Source: Amblyomma americanum (taxonomy: Eukaryota; Arthropoda; Arachnida; Ixodida; Ixodidae). Taken from it: a stretch of DNA of 64,000 nucleotides. The notes below the pieces were generated by a model that was not told the origin of the DNA, searched no databases, and was given only the letters and a program-made list of their open reading frames with translations. Shown here piece by piece: positions 23,421 through 37,579 of the stretch (position 1 is its first letter; the number at the start of each line of letters is the position of its first letter). Location of the stretch: positions 162,765,189 through 162,829,188 of the forward strand of contig NC_135500.1 in NCBI RefSeq assembly GCF_052857255.1, given 5' to 3'. The position numbers and the translations under genes are program-made.

Positions 23421-26003
23421 TCTTAGCCCCAGCAAAGGGAGAGACTGCATCGTTGCTGGCTCCGGTTGTTCGTTTCGATTTGCCATTTTCTTTTTTGTGC
23501 GTAATTTCTAGCTTGCCATCGGCAGTTCTTGAGCGAAGTCCCGTAAGCTTTCGTAGTGTCCTCACAGGCTCTCAATAAAAAAGATATAAAGAACCGCCTT
23601 TTTTTGTCTCCCTTTCTCTGCTCTTGCGCCACTACGAAACAACAGTAAATAGCGCTCTGAAGCAGCCCACCACGTCTTGCTTCAAGTTTCACTCAAGTAG
23701 GCGAGAAAAAGCGGCTCGTTCCCCGCCGTTCCTCGGTCGCCCACTGCAACAGGAGCGGAGCCAAACATTCCCCGCTAAAGTTGTCACCGAGCTTCGGTTT
23801 CCCCTTGGCCGCATGAACTTGCGCGCGGGTGTGTGTGAGGCTTGTGGAGTAAGTCCTTCGCACTCGCGCGCGACGACTGGAAGAGCCTCGCTCGCGGACG
23901 AGGGTGGCAGAAGGAGGGCAAGGCTTGGAAGCCGCCCTCCAAGCCGCCGTCTCGGAGGAACAGAGCCCGACAAGGACAGGTAGGAGACACAAGGGCAAAC
24001 ACAAGGGGACGAACCAGGCTGTGTCACCCCGCAGGCGCGCACGCCATCGCGGCGCTTTGTTTGTGGAAGACACCTTGTTCCTGATGCGTCACTGTAGAGG
24101 CCACGGTGGTTTGCCGCTGGAGGTTTCCGAGGACAGTACAGGAAATTAATACAAATTATGCTTAATGGCATTGTTGTCATTTATTTGCTAACTGCGAGCA
24201 TACTCTCGCAGCTGAAACATTTATAGCCACAGTGCCAAGTTGTGCCACACTTCAGTTGAGAATCGTACTTTGCTACGCTAGCTAGTTTAACATCATTATA
24301 CCTCTTGGAAAGCTTTGACTGATTAACAAGGAAACGCGTTTTAGCAGCTTATCCCATATTCGCCGGCTGCAGTAATCTTTATCTATTTCTAGTTCTACTT
24401 TGCTTAACTTCACCTTGGTTTTTCTGTTATTTTGATTTTTCGCAAGTTTATGTTTACTCCCTAGTTTGGCTTTAATTTCCATCTGTATTGCTTATAAGTG
24501 TCTCCGCTTTGAAAATAAAGGACAATTAACAATAAGCGCCGTGTTCGTCTCCCCTTTTTCGGTCAGTGCGTGTATTTGTGAGCTGTGATAACGTGAATAC
24601 GTATTGTCGTCTTGTTTCTTTGATTAATTTGCGTACACTGGCTTTTCTGCGCAACTGCTGAAAAAGCAAAGGCTGTCAGAAATATAGGCGATAAGAACTT
24701 TCAAAGCGCCGTTGAAGGCCCTCCCAAACATCACAAAAGCAGATTAATCGCTCTGTATATTACCAACAGCCCTCTGTAGAATCTTGATCAGCACACTGCC
24801 CGGCGAACCAACGACACTATGTCGCAGCTGCTGTGTTCCATAGGCAACACCTGTGTGTAAGTAGACCTATCTAGATCTGCAAGCCGGGTGGGCACGAATG
24901 TCTTACTTGGACACCATCAGCTGCTGACAAATTTCTCCTTTTTATTGTTTGCTCTGTACTGGTTGAATGTTTTACACAAATTTGACGCCCCCTCTATACA
25001 GTAAGTCCAGCGCAGTAAGCTCATCTCAAAGGGTTCCACGAACGCGTCCAGGTCAAGGTACAAGCGCCTATCTCCAAGCACACGTGGGAGCGTCGTCTAC
25101 AGAACACGTATCTTCTCCGTTTTGGGGGTCACGCGCCAGCCAGGAGAGAAGGGGGTAGCGCGTGGTCAGCGCCTTCAAGGCCCGCCTTTATCACTATCGC
25201 AGGCTAAACATTCGTCCCACGCTCGGAAGGGGCCAAAGCGCCGACATCAGGGCCTCTTCCTACCAGCTTGCTGACGGAGGTAACACTGCGTAAAATACGG
25301 TACAAACGGAAGATGCCCTCGGCAGCGTCAGCTGACGCTACAGGCGCATGAGCGCCGACATGTCTTTCTCTCTCCTGCTTCCCCTCTTTGGTCTGGTCGA
25401 GGGTCTGAGCGAGCGAGTGAGGAAGAAGGAGAGTCAGCGCTAGATGAGATAGAATGAGTGTGTGAAAAGAGAGAGAGAGAGCAAGATAAAATAAACCTGT
25501 GGAGCCCTAGGAAAAGGCTCGCGCACGTTCGTATATTCTTCCGCGGGATGACAAGAAACGTAAGAAACTCAGAAAAAAGAAAAGGGTTGTGTTGTTTGCA
25601 TTTCTCGCCCTTTTGCCTAGCGCAGCCCCAGAATAACCCGCCCGCTATCGCGATTACGGCGCCTGCTTGCTCTTTCTCGAGCGGAGCGTTTCCTTTTTGG
25701 GTCCCCGTCCCCTGGGCGAAGTCGAGGGCGAAGTCGAGAGCGTACTCATGCACCCAGCTTCCTTGTGACAGGAGGGAGAGGCGTCCGTCCTACTGCACGC
25801 TTCGCTTTCGAGAAACTGTTCAAGCGTTTCCAATATTTAAGCCTACGGATGAACTGCCGCGGAGGTGGTGGTTGAGCCGAGCCGTATTGGAATACGATTA
25901 AACGGGCCTTGCAACGGCTTTTGAACGCCGAAAACAAACTCAGAGTGAGGAGGGAGGTGGGCGGGGGGAGGGGGGTGCAGTGAGTCCGGCGAGCGGATGA
26001 TAT
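23421..26003. other. No supported gene; GC-rich to 24130, then ordinary
   Basis: 23640-24130 is GC-rich with overlapping frames on both strands. A donor-like CAGGTAGGA follows the plus frame 23624-23983 near 23978, but no acceptor or protein similarity supports an exon. From 24140 onward the sequence is AT-balanced; 25328-25901 has opposed frames of about 140 codons that I cannot assign. Confidence 0.45.
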
Positions 26004-26010
26004 ATGAAAC

Positions 26011-26112
26011 TTTCCTGAGGTATTCTGGCCGCAGCTGGCATAGGACAGGGTTTAATTAGAGACCAGTGAGTTGGGCCCTTGTCCGGCAGTGGGCGAATTT
26101 GGGATGATGACG
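26011..26112 (+). mobile_element. RTE-type LINE 3' fragment (102 bp)
   Basis: Contains CCGCAGCTGGCATAGGACAG, a GTTTAATTAGAGA block and CAGTGGGCGAAT, then ends GATGATGACGATG. This matches the RTE 3' end at 49138-49289 with small changes. ATGAAAC flanks it (26004-26010 and 26113-26119), a 7-bp probable target-site duplication that would make it an extreme 5' truncation. Confidence 0.65.
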
Positions 26113-26119
26113 ATGAAAC

Positions 26120-27340
26120 AAACTCCCCCACTCGTTCGATCGTGTTGTCATAAATGTGTCCGCCAAATGTGGCACCACCACGCGCAATACAGAACAGAGA
26201 ATCAGCTTTTTTTTCTACTTTTCAAAACTCGCGCTCTCTTTACATAACGCGTCTACGTGTGTAAGTTTAGCATCAACTTTTCGCCACGTACCCTCAAGCG
26301 TCGCTTGAACGTCACGCAGGAAAGCAGCCACAGCGAAGCAGAACCCAACGTAACCAGCTGACGAAGTGCAGTTGCGGGCCACGTCGGGTAGGCGGCCCGC
26401 CCAATCAGACGTGTCATTACTGGAACTATCTACCATCGCGAGATAAAATAAATACTAACCCCCCCCCCCCCCCCCCCCCCATTCGCCGATAACCTCAACA
26501 AAGACGTTACGCTGTGTGCGGCTGGTGGGTAGACACCTGCTTCCTAGGGATGACAAGAGAAGTGTGCAGTGGCCGGACGGTGCATTTCTTTTCCCGAATA
26601 CTTCGCTTCTACAAAAACGCATTCCAAAAATTTTTGCTAGAGGATATTCGTGAAGCAGTGTCGTTCAACAGCGAATGCATGTCGCACCTTCTTTAGAAAA
26701 GTGTTTCGGGGCTCCATAGATCGGCAGGAAGAAAATTACGTGGTTGGCTTGGCGCTGTAGGCAGTTAAATGTACGAACATGTATATCACCTTGATCTTGC
26801 ACTCCCTTGTTTCAATTTATTTGCAGTTGGCCGGACCCTACCAAGCCAAAATGTACGCTTCATTATTCTGTTTGTAATCGAAGATAAGTTCTATATGGCA
26901 TGGTATCCAACAGCTGGGCGATTGAAAATCAGCTTATCAGGGTTACCAGTAGCCAACTTAGCGCCTAAAATGCATTTCCACAACGGCTTAGTGCGTCTCG
27001 CGAATTCAGTTCGCATGCCTTCAGGCTACATCAAGGAACTTCCGATGCAAGAGTAGTTTTGTACTACTCTGTCATTCGGGTTAACTGAAGCTTTCCGGAG
27101 TAACTTTGTGCACCGAATGGCGCACGGAGACATTTATACCTGATCGACTTGCCTTCAGAACACGATGGCAGCTTCAGTGCGAACTGCCGCATGGTACCAC
27201 AAGTGTGTACTGTCCCTGAATGAACAGTTATGGTGTCTTGTGGAAGGCATGTTCAAAGCCTCCACAAGGAAGTCTCTCTTATTTATTTATTACCTGATTA
27301 GATGCAATTGACAAAGAGTGACAAACCAATAGATTTGGTA
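26120..27340. other. No supported gene; poly-C run at 26459-26480
   Basis: An uninterrupted C-run of about 22 bases is present. Open frames up to 95 codons show no domain. Confidence 0.6.
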
Positions 27341-27345
27341 CTGAA

Positions 27346-28591
<1,246 letters not shown>

Positions 28592-28639
28592 GTCAAATTT
28601 AGGAATAATACCAGCCTCCGTGGTTTCTCTTACATGCGG

Positions 28640-28752
<113 letters not shown>

Positions 28753-29489
28753 AAAACTACCTCTAGTATGGACATACGCAGAGGTGCAAGCCTGAGTGTC
28801 GACGTCTCAAAGCTCACCGAAGGGCAGAGGGGGACAAAACTAAAAAGGATAAAAGGGTATACAAGTAAACGCACGACGACCGCCCACCCGCTCGGCGGGA
28901 AAAAGCAAAATTGGATGCGAGGGCCCGGGTTAACTGGCGAGAAAGAAAGAAGACCGCCGAAAAGTAGCTGCGCTAAGCAAGTGCGAAACGAAACCGTGCG
29001 CGAAGTGGGTTAATGACCGCCACGCACGCGCGTTCCAGAACGCTAAGACTGCGTCGCACCTGGCGAGCAACAACCAGAGAAAATAAAGAAGAAAGAGAGA
29101 GACAGGGGGACTCGCAGCCGGGACAAAGCAAAATAGACGCTGCACGGAGGGTTGAGCGAGCGAAATGAGCGTCGTGAACCGAGCTGTTGCACAACGTCGT
29201 CCATTGACGCAGCACGCGGAGGCGCCTACCAGGCGGCGTTAAGTGGGTCTGACGCTGCTGCCGCCGTGCCAAGGATTGTTTCTTCTAGCGCTTTCGTCGC
29301 AAATTCCTTTTTCTCAGTGATGTTGTCAATTTAGGCCATTTCTCGAGGCATGAAATGCCTGTCGTTCCCGTTATGAGAGGTAAAACACGATGCAATTCCG
29401 TATTCGACGTAGGACACTTGAATCACTCTGAATCTACGGAAATTGGCATAAATACGTACCGGATTGAGCGTCTGCTCGTAATAATGTAA
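28753..29489. other. No supported gene; GC-rich to 29330
   Basis: 28790-29330 is CpG-containing with open frames on both strands and no recognised domain. Nothing else. Confidence 0.5.
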
Positions 29490-29824
29490 ATGAATGAATG
29501 TCTCTCAGAACATTTCGAACATTTTTGAACAAACATTTTATATATCGGAAAACTACAAGGTAGTGATATCGAAATATTGAAGACAATTGTCCATTCTTCC
29601 GATATGTAGCAACATCTTTCCTTGGTGGCGTTTCTATCGCTCGCATCGACCATTAAAGATAGATAAATAGATAGATAGATAACGAGGAGGAGGGAAAGGC
29701 AGGGATGTTAACCAGAAAGGGGTTCCGGTTGGCTACCCTGCACTGGGGAAGAGGGATTAGGGGGCTAAAAGGAGGAAGAGAGAAGGGAAAAAAGGCATAA
29801 CACACACACACACGCACAACGCTG

Positions 29825-32120
29825 TCAAAATTTGTCACTCAATCCAGTCGCTCTCAAGTAGGCAAAGAGTGCCTTGTATGCCTTGAGGGCAGTCGACTGC
29901 TGTGGCCACAGACCGAAGATCTTTTGCTCTGTTAATGGGCGAGGATCTAGGCGGTCCAGGGCACAACACAGTGTATGTCTTGCACTCGCAAATGCAGGGC
30001 ACTCACAGAGAAGGTGAGCGATGGTCTCCTCACAACAACAGCTTTCACAGGCAGGGCTGTCGGCCATCCCCATCCGGAAAGCATAGTGGTTGGTAACACC
30101 GATCCGTAAACGGCATAACAATGTTGCTCGCGACGTGCTAAGTTACGTGGAAGACGAAGGCGAAGTCCAGGGTCCAGTGCCTTGAGGCGGAGGTTGCAAA
30201 ACTCTCCCGTGTTCCACGCTAAAAGTGTGAGCTCCAGTGCCAAAGGGCGAAGCCCACACGCAGCGTCAGATCTTGATATTGGGATCCTCACTGGAAGTCC
30301 GTCGTTGTGAGCCGAACGCGCAGCCGCATCGGCCTTGTGATTACCGTTAATACCACAGTGTCCTGGCAGCCATTGAAAAATGATGTCATGACCTTTGGAT
30401 ACGGTGCCGTGGTACAGTAGACGGATCTCAGCAACAAGTTGTTCCTGCGACCCGCGGCGTAGCGCAGCTTGCAGGGCTTGAAGGGCTGCTTTATAGTCGG
30501 TGAAAACCGTCCAGTCATGTGGAGGTTCTTGACTGATGAACTCTACCGCAGCCCGTAAGGCTGCGAGTTCCGCACCAATTTAAGATGTTGGATATGTCGT
30601 CTTCACTTTCATGAAGATGGATCTGGCCGGTATCACCACCGACCCCGCAGAACTAGTCGAGTGAACTGATCCATCTGTGTTAACATGTATGCGGTGACTG
30701 TGGTAAGAATGCAGGTGATTCAGTGTCATTTGTTTGACAGCGGGCAGTGATACACCAGCTTTCTTCGTAATGCCAGGAATATAGAGGTGAACCCGAAGTT
30801 CATGAAGACTCCATAAGGGTGAGCACGATCTTGACGCATGGGTGAACTCCGATTGAAGATATTCGCGATGGGCTTCAATGACTTTGGCGAATGCAGTACG
30901 CGGCCTAATTATTGGGAGTGTTGCGAGGTGATAACCGGGAACCCGTGTGAGGTGCCGAATAAGTGTTCTCATGGTGCCAACAGCAATGTATGTAGTAACA
31001 GGATGTTCCCGGGCAACAAGAACAGTTGCTGCTGTTGATGCACATTTAGGCAGTCGAAGGCAGATACGGAGAGTTTGCGCTTGCACACTTTGAAGAGTCT
31101 TGATATTTGTCTTTCTAATGGAACTGAATATCGGAAGACTGTACCACATGTAGCCCAGAAATAGGGTACGGTACAGTTGTAGCATCGAGTGCACTGATGC
31201 TACAGCTGTACCGTACCCTATTTCTGGGCTACATGTGGTACAGCTTGCACTGATGCGCCCCAGGACTTTCCCCCGAGGAAGGAGAGGACGTGGACAATCG
31301 CAATTAGTCTCTTTCTCATGTCGTAGGTATGTGGACTCCACGACAGGTTCCTGTCGATGACAACACCAAGGAATCTGTGGCTTCTCTCATAGGGAATGGC
31401 TTCACCATTGATGCGAATGGTGTAACGTGACATTATTTTGCGTGTGAACGCCGCAAGTGAACACTTTTCGGTCGAAATTTTCAGGCCCTGCAAGCGAAGA
31501 TAAGGTGTCAATATCGATGCCGCCTTTTGAAGTCTTGCACGAACTTGAGGACGGGTCACCCTGATGCCCAAATACAGATATCATCTGCATATACAGAGAT
31601 CTGAGCAGATTGGGGCAATACGTCGACCAGGCCGATGAGAGCAAGGTTGAAGTGAACTGGGCTCAGCACTCCACCCTGAGGGACTCCTTGCGAATTTCGG
31701 TGTAAGGACGTAGGTCCGTCCGCAGTCAAGACAAAAAACGACCTCTCCGATAAATAGCTTCGCATCCAGCTCAACGTGCGGCCTCCGATCTCAGCCGCTT
31801 CCATTGCGTCCAAAATGGCCTGATGCGTTACGTTGTCGTACGCGCCCTTGATATCCAAAAACAATGCACGGTCAATCTTTTCAAACATTTGCTGTGTTGC
31901 AACGACGTTACAAGGTCAACCACGTTGTCGATAGAAGAGATGCCCCGTCGGAACCCAGACAAGAAGGTTGGATAAATCTGATATCGCTCCAAGTACCATT
32001 CCACGCGTGTGAGCAGCATTCTTTCCATGACTTTGCCGACGCAGGAGTGGCGAGTGCAATTGGACGGTACGATGAAAGGTCGAGCGGTGATTTCCCCGGT
32101 TTAAGAAGTGGTTTAAGAAG
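29825..32120 (-). pseudogene. LINE pol remnant: reverse transcriptase, RNase H, CCHC
   Basis: Minus-strand coding blocks are in order. RT: SSYRPIALA; LDIKGAYDNV (first catalytic Asp); QGVPQGGVLSP; YADD at 31580-31591, intact. RNase H: NTDGSV, GAELAAL, FTDYKAA, PGHCG and HKADAAA supply all expected catalytic residues. C-terminus: CESCC...H...CECP. The frame is broken by a 1-bp loss just after the YADD block (near 31559), a 56-bp inverted-duplication insert (31190-31246), an in-frame TAA at 30580-30582 inside RNase H, and a frameshift near 30105, plus shifts near 31890-32080. It cannot make a functional polyprotein. Confidence 0.8.
31139..31243. repeat. 48-bp inverted duplication inside the LINE
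   Basis: Arms 31139-31186 and 31196-31243 match at 47 of 48 positions around a 9-nt spacer. TGCACTGATGC occurs at 31190-31200 and again at 31246-31256. Removing one 56-bp copy restores the LINE reading frame (ASV joined to HSMLQLYRTLF). Confidence 0.85.
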
Positions 32121-32260
32121 CATTAAAGACTGCCTAGAAAACCAATAGGGAACGCTTGTGACGATAGCAAAATTGGTCAGTGTTAATTTGTAGATGCTGT
32201 GCGTGCCAAATGAATGTTTTTGGTACATGATCAGGTTGCTACTAATAGCAAAGGATTAAT

Positions 32261-33119
32261 TTTTACCACCTATGGTTGAAATCAGCCACAGAACATTGTC
32301 GTCGCTGAATAGTATTCGTGCGAGTGTAAGCGATAAGCAGTAAAGCAGCACAGGAGCAGGGCGGTGTGTTATTGTGGCAGCATATGCAGACTTCTGTGAT
32401 GGATTAACTTTGAGAAGAAGACAGTACACAGCCTGTAACTAAGGATTTCAGCGCCGATCAAAATCTTGTGATCGCCTTTTCGTACATCATAATCACCCTC
32501 GCCGAACAAGGAGTACTTTTGGAAACACGATAGGTAATCGGCTTTCCAATTAAGCCATCCGGCTTCGGCTAAATTTAAAACTGCGTCACAAAACAGATTG
32601 AGGAGGCCGCAGAATAAGGTTGGCAAAAAAAGAAAAAGAAACGAAGTATTGCCACTGCGATTTTGCTCGCAGCTGACCGTAAGGCTGTAAAGCTTGCCAG
32701 AAAGTTTTATTTTAAGTCATTTCGGTTTGCAGATGAGCGGGTGTTCAGGTCGCACGCTTAGCAACTAATATCGTTGCAATGCTCAGGGAATAGAAACGTC
32801 AAATAAATGTTATCAACTGCGACAGTTTTGTTGTGTCTGGACCCAGTATAATAGAAATGAAAAAGACTGCTAGATTTATGAATAAAAACTAAGTCCATAA
32901 TTAAGATTAGCGAATTAGAGCAACTTTTGGGCGTTCAACAGTGGTGAATTAACTGTGCATACATACTCATCGGTCAGTGGGTCATGGAACAAATGCGAGT
33001 TACCGATCTCCTAGCTTAAATCATGAAGAAATGGGCATGAGCAGAGCGCGTAGTAGGTAGAGAAGATACGTAGGGCAATGGGATGGGTTTGAAGAGATGT
33101 GAAACGTTTCAGAGGGTGG
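32261..33119. other. No supported gene
   Basis: AT-leaning unique sequence with short frames only. Confidence 0.6.
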
Positions 33120-33222
33120 CGGAGAGTAGGGTGGATGGATGGGATGATTAAGTTTGCGAGGATCACTTAGCCTCACCTGGAACAACGCAGTGTTAATTGG
33201 AGGGATATGAGAGAGGACTGCG
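33120..33222 (+). mobile_element. RTE-type LINE 3' fragment, strongly decayed
   Basis: One frame reads RVGWMDGMIKFARIT, stop, PHLEQRSVNWRDMRED, alignable with VRWADEIKKFAG...LAKDRVSWRDMGEA at 49138-49289. The stop and substitutions show age. No terminal (GAT)n remains. Confidence 0.5.
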
Positions 33223-36200
33223 GGATATGAGATAGGACTCACACTGCGTGCGAGCGCCACCGGTTCGGCACGCGCTGGATCAGGGGTTTTAGTATTGCTC
33301 ACGATTGTATATCGCGACGAGGGCTGAAGCCTCATTTCAGACGATTGTCCTTCCAATTCATTCCTTTGCTCACTGAAGTAGGACGCTTCAACAGTTTCTT
33401 ATCAACTGCGAGGTCAAGTGCGGTAACTACCAATGGTACAGAGGCAAGAGCAGTATTTTGCAACGCCTTTTCCCCATTCATTCGGTTGTTTGTTTTGCTT
33501 ATTTGTTGTTCCCAAATTGGGAAGAACAAGTCAGCAACACTGGTTGATAATGTTGACCCGCTATCTGTCCGGAAGCCACAGGCATCAGATACTCATGGTA
33601 AAGGAGGATAAACAACGAAGCGGGCTGGGAAAAGAGTCACTGCAAACACCTCCCCTGTTGCGCTTTCTCACAACACTTCGACGCTGTGGCACCGAGGAGC
33701 TCTTCCTTTTCTCTCATTGCTAAAAGCATGAAAAGGAAGAATCTCTCTCTCTCTCTCTCTCTGTCTGTCTGTACCTTTCATTTTCTGCGTAACGGAAACA
33801 GGGGCACTTTTCATCGGCCCGAAAAATTCCGTTCTGCGTGAGTGCCGCCAAAACTGAATCAGTGGCGCTTTTTAAATTCTTTCCATTGCTACATGCGGGC
33901 CGATTGCAAAGCTAAATGCGTTTTCCTAGCACGCCAGGACTCAAACTTATTTTGCGACGCCTGAAATTCGTCGCAGTTCGGAGCGATTCAACAGGGATGC
34001 TTTTCTTGTTGTTGTTTTTTATTTCCTGAGTTCTCCGGCGGAGGTGGCCCTCGCGTCTATCTATAGGTATCAAGACACCGCTGCAAATACGCCTTTGAGT
34101 TTCCGAGAAGCGCAAAGATGCTGCCAGGCGTCACGCATTGGCTGGGCCACGGAAAAGTAATACGGGGATACGAGCGTAGGAAACCTGAGGCAGTTTCGAA
34201 ATACTTATGGTGCGACGCACTTACCCGCGTGGGAAGCAGCCAGGTTGGTGAACGACGAAGAAGCGCCGGCAGAACGGAGCGATATGAGGAACTGCTGAGC
34301 ACCGCTGCGAGGACGGAAGGTAGAAGAGAAATGAGCCAGAGTAGAGCCGAATAAGCAGGCTGCTTACACAACTCCCCGTGGAAGAGTATTAAACGAACGC
34401 ACGTTTCTGGCAGCTCCGGAAATGAATTCTCGCGCAACAGCTGCGAAGAACGGCTTTGCAGTTTAATCATCTTCCGTCTTGTAGGCGTAACAAGGAAGGG
34501 AAAAAGAAGCGATGATTGGCAGAATACCAGTGTCGACACTAAGCGTGCTATATTTTTGAAAGCCAGACAAATACCGATCACATTCGTGCTTCCAGGTGAA
34601 CCTGCAGCGTTCGTGTTTGAGGCGCATTGCACATTGAAGCATATAGGAGCGCTGACGAACTATGTACGTCGGATAAAACATAAAAAGGAAACATGTAATA
34701 GAAGCCACTGGAGTCCGCCTGCTCTGTGTGTGTGCGCGTGTGCGTTGTGGTGGGGGGGGGGGGGAGGGGGGGGGCTTAAAAGTCAGGCGGCCTCTTTTAC
34801 ATCTCACTTTCACTTTTCTACGTCCTACGAGCATGACCACCATGTGAGCAACATAACTGCGCGCAGTAACCGCTATTGCCTAATTCTCACGACAAACGAT
34901 TCAAAAGTTGTTTTGCATTAGCTTTCGGTATAGACCATTATTCTCGCCCATGCCCCTCTCGTGAGTTCTGCGTCATTTCTAGCAGTAGAAATGTACAGCG
35001 AGAGCCCGCAAGTCACTTTCGGCACCGCTGCCGAGTCTGGCTTTCCTGGACACTACCTTTATTGTGAGGCAGCTGTGGAATGTTATTAACATGCTGTTAT
35101 GAACATATTAATAAAAATGGGCCTACCTCACCTTGCGTAGCAAAACCTTGCTTTTAAACTTTCTCCTGCGCTTGCACTGAGTAGCTAAGACTGTCATAAA
35201 AACTAATAGGGTACGTTTTTTACATTAAACAGCAGAGAACCCCAAGCGTTCCGAGGAGGGTTATATTGATTGCCATGATGCAGTAGGGGAAAACAAATTA
35301 TGTTCACAAACAACTTCCCGTTGAAGAACTTCAGCTGTCCAGAATTTGTGGGCATGATCTTTTTCTCCGTGTTGGCAGCGCATTCTAGCCTCGGGACTAC
35401 ATGGTTCCGGTTCTCCCCTTTGACTGTCCACTTTGGTTTTCTGTGGACATACTCGAGCACACCACCGTAAGTTTTTCGAGCGCACTGAGGCGCTGCAAGA
35501 GGTTCCGCAATGCGACGGACAGTGCCCACGGGCTGTTTGTTCACTGTTACGCCAGACGAGGAAACTCGGTTTAGTTCGTTTTCACATTCGAAAGCATCAT
35601 GTATATCTATCTCCAATGGAACACCACACGGAATTGAAGTTTTGAATTCATTCTGGACCTAGAACCGCTTTCTCAGCGTGCACCGAGACGTAGGGTTTCG
35701 CCTTCTATCCCAGGCAGTCGAGTGATAGCGACAAGACAGAGAAAAAAAACCTTCATGGAAGGCGATCACAAGGCCTGCTTTCTTTAGCCTAAATCCTAAT
35801 GACCGCCTCTGGGATAGAGCAGACACCTTAATTGTGGTCAACGTGAAAGCGTGACACTTTCGGGCTGGCCTGGGATTACCTCTTTCGATATCGTCATGCT
35901 CGAAAGCTTCCGCAGAAAATTCTTAATGCTAGTCATCAATTCACCTCGGAATTGTGTTTGGCGCCCTTTAGCCAAACGTTTCCTTCCTTCGTAAATGCCG
36001 ATCATCACGATCATCATCAGTTAATCATAGAATTAGCCAAGGAAGTCACGAATATACGCCTTTTTTTTTCTTTTCGCATAGGTCTTCTCGACTTGAAAGA
36101 TTACTGTACACGTGGCTCGTCAGATAATGACCTGTAACTTACGACCTTATTTGTGCTATCTTTCTTGTCTGCCGCCATTCCTTCCTGTTACCTATAGCTC

Positions 36201-37567
36201 CCTTCCTGGCCTTTCAAACACAATAGGGCCTCTCAAACAAAATGCCGTTCAAGTCCAATCTGGCTGAAAGCTTCAGACTAGGCTTTTGTTTAGAAATCAC
36301 TACGACGCAGTCCCATCCATGCACCGTCGCTTAGTACAGCGCCTCTTTATCACCACTAGAAATAAAGGACCGCTTCATCCCGACATGCACCGTGTATCAA
36401 TTGTGTGATCCGAGCGATTTGATCCAAAATCCTCTCTCGCAGGACGAAATCCGCTCCTCTAAAGGCGGACGTCAGGCTCACTGCTCGACGGTAACGACTT
36501 AGTACTCAGAACTTGAACTCCGTAAAACTGAAGGTCAAGAGCGAAGCATAATCCCACTGCAGTTGAAGCAAAGTCCTAGAGGAGTCCGCTAGGAGACGGC
36601 GGCAGGGCAAACAGGAAAGTAAGATTACCCTGCAGGTCTGGACGGAGATGTACTTGCACCACGAGTTATTTGGCGCAGCAAGCTCATAGCAGACTTCTCG
36701 TGCCTCATTGCCCTTTATAGCGCTCTGTATGGTGATCATTACTTTTTAGAGGGCTCGCACGTGCAAAGACGACCTGCGCTTTCCTGCAAACAAAGAATTA
36801 ACAAAATGAAGCAAAAAGCGCAAGCAGATAGCTGGCAACCAATTTTGCAAAGCCCCTCACTCAAGTTGCGAAACGAACGGCACGTTGGAATTCACCGATG
36901 TTCCTGGAGAATGTTTACTGCTGCAAGCGTCGGCTGGAAAGCCTTGCGAGGGACGGCGCGAGCGCCCCAGCCTCCATTAAGCAAAGCAACATGCAGTGAA
37001 GAGGCCGAGGCGATGCAATGCAGACGTCGTCGGGGGGTAACGCACGCAAGATGATTGCAGTTATTTTTTTTTAAACTACGCGCTACAAATATAACGTTCG
37101 CGATCATAGAACAGTCACTTATTTCAGGCAAATATTCATCCCAAGCATTAAGTCTCGTTACTGTTTGCCGTCTTGTTGCGCAATTCTTCGTGGTTTTTAA
37201 GTATAATAACAAACTAATCCAACAGCATCTTCTGCTTATTTATATTGTGTTTAGACCGGTGCTCAAGGACGCCGTTCACCATGCAGTGCGTGTTCAGCAC
37301 TTTTTCTTGAAAGAATAAACGCAGTGCACAAAAAAAAAATTAAGTGTGTCCTACAACATACATACTGTATATGTATGCCCATCATCATCTGTACTTCTCC
37401 CTCCTTTGCAGAACCAAGGTTTTCTCCATCGATCTCCAATCAACCCTGTAGCAGTGTGTGACGAGAACAACCGTTTGCTTTGGGCAGCGAAGCTGTGAAA
37501 GTGGCAAGGAAATACGCCTACTTAGGGCAGTTAGTGGCAGCTAGCCAGGACCACTAAACGTGAGCAA
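33223..37567. other. No supported gene; a 191-codon frame of unknown meaning
   Basis: The minus frame 34057-34632 (191 codons) is the longest open frame in the window without simple repeats or transposon homology. It has a leucine/serine-rich middle, no domain I recognise and no promoter or splice context, so chance is likely. The 137-codon minus frame 35203-35616 is also unassigned. Microsatellites: (CT)n at 33741-33763 and a G-run at 34749-34771. No repeat partner in the window. Confidence 0.45.
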
Positions 37568-37579
37568 CTAGGAGGATAA

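Larger units (their letters stand above)
29660..32120 (-). mobile_element. 5'-truncated RNase H LINE (I-superfamily-like), decayed
   Basis: 2,461 bp bounded by a perfect 9-bp duplication CATTAAAGA (29651-29659 and 32121-32129). On the minus strand it begins inside the reverse transcriptase (LLKPGKSPLDLSSYRPIALA), runs through RNase H and a CCHC-like C-terminus to a stop at 29825, then a UTR containing GTGCAGGGTAGCCAACC and GGTTAACATCCCTGCC, and a (TATC)n-like tail at 29660-29680. The UTR blocks are ones I recall as abundant in ticks. It sits inside MITE copy B. Confidence 0.82.
29490..32260 (-). mobile_element. MITE-like dispersed repeat, copy B, split by a LINE
   Basis: The repeat parts are 29490-29650 and 32130-32260. 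On the minus strand the first part carries TGTTGCTACATATCGGAAGA, an ATGGACAATTGTCTTCAAT block and a TGTTCAAAAATGT end. The second carries ACCAAAAACATTCATTTG and TTTTGCTATCGTC. Both parts join up when aligned with copy C at 54.4-54.75 kb, which has no insertion, so copy C is a paralogous empty site for the LINE. There is a deletion in the outer right part relative to copy C. Confidence 0.6.

Noticed and set aside
23029..23578. Opposed frames of 178 and 166 codons in GC-rich DNA
   Set aside because: Overlapping antisense frames are expected in CpG-rich sequence; no family resemblance on either strand.
28796..28830. GAGACGTC on the minus strand as another hammerhead remnant
   Set aside because: No stem II and no upstream core; chance occurrence.
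32791..32810. GAAACGTC string as a possible hammerhead 3' block
   Set aside because: No CUGANGA block or stem II at the right distance upstream.
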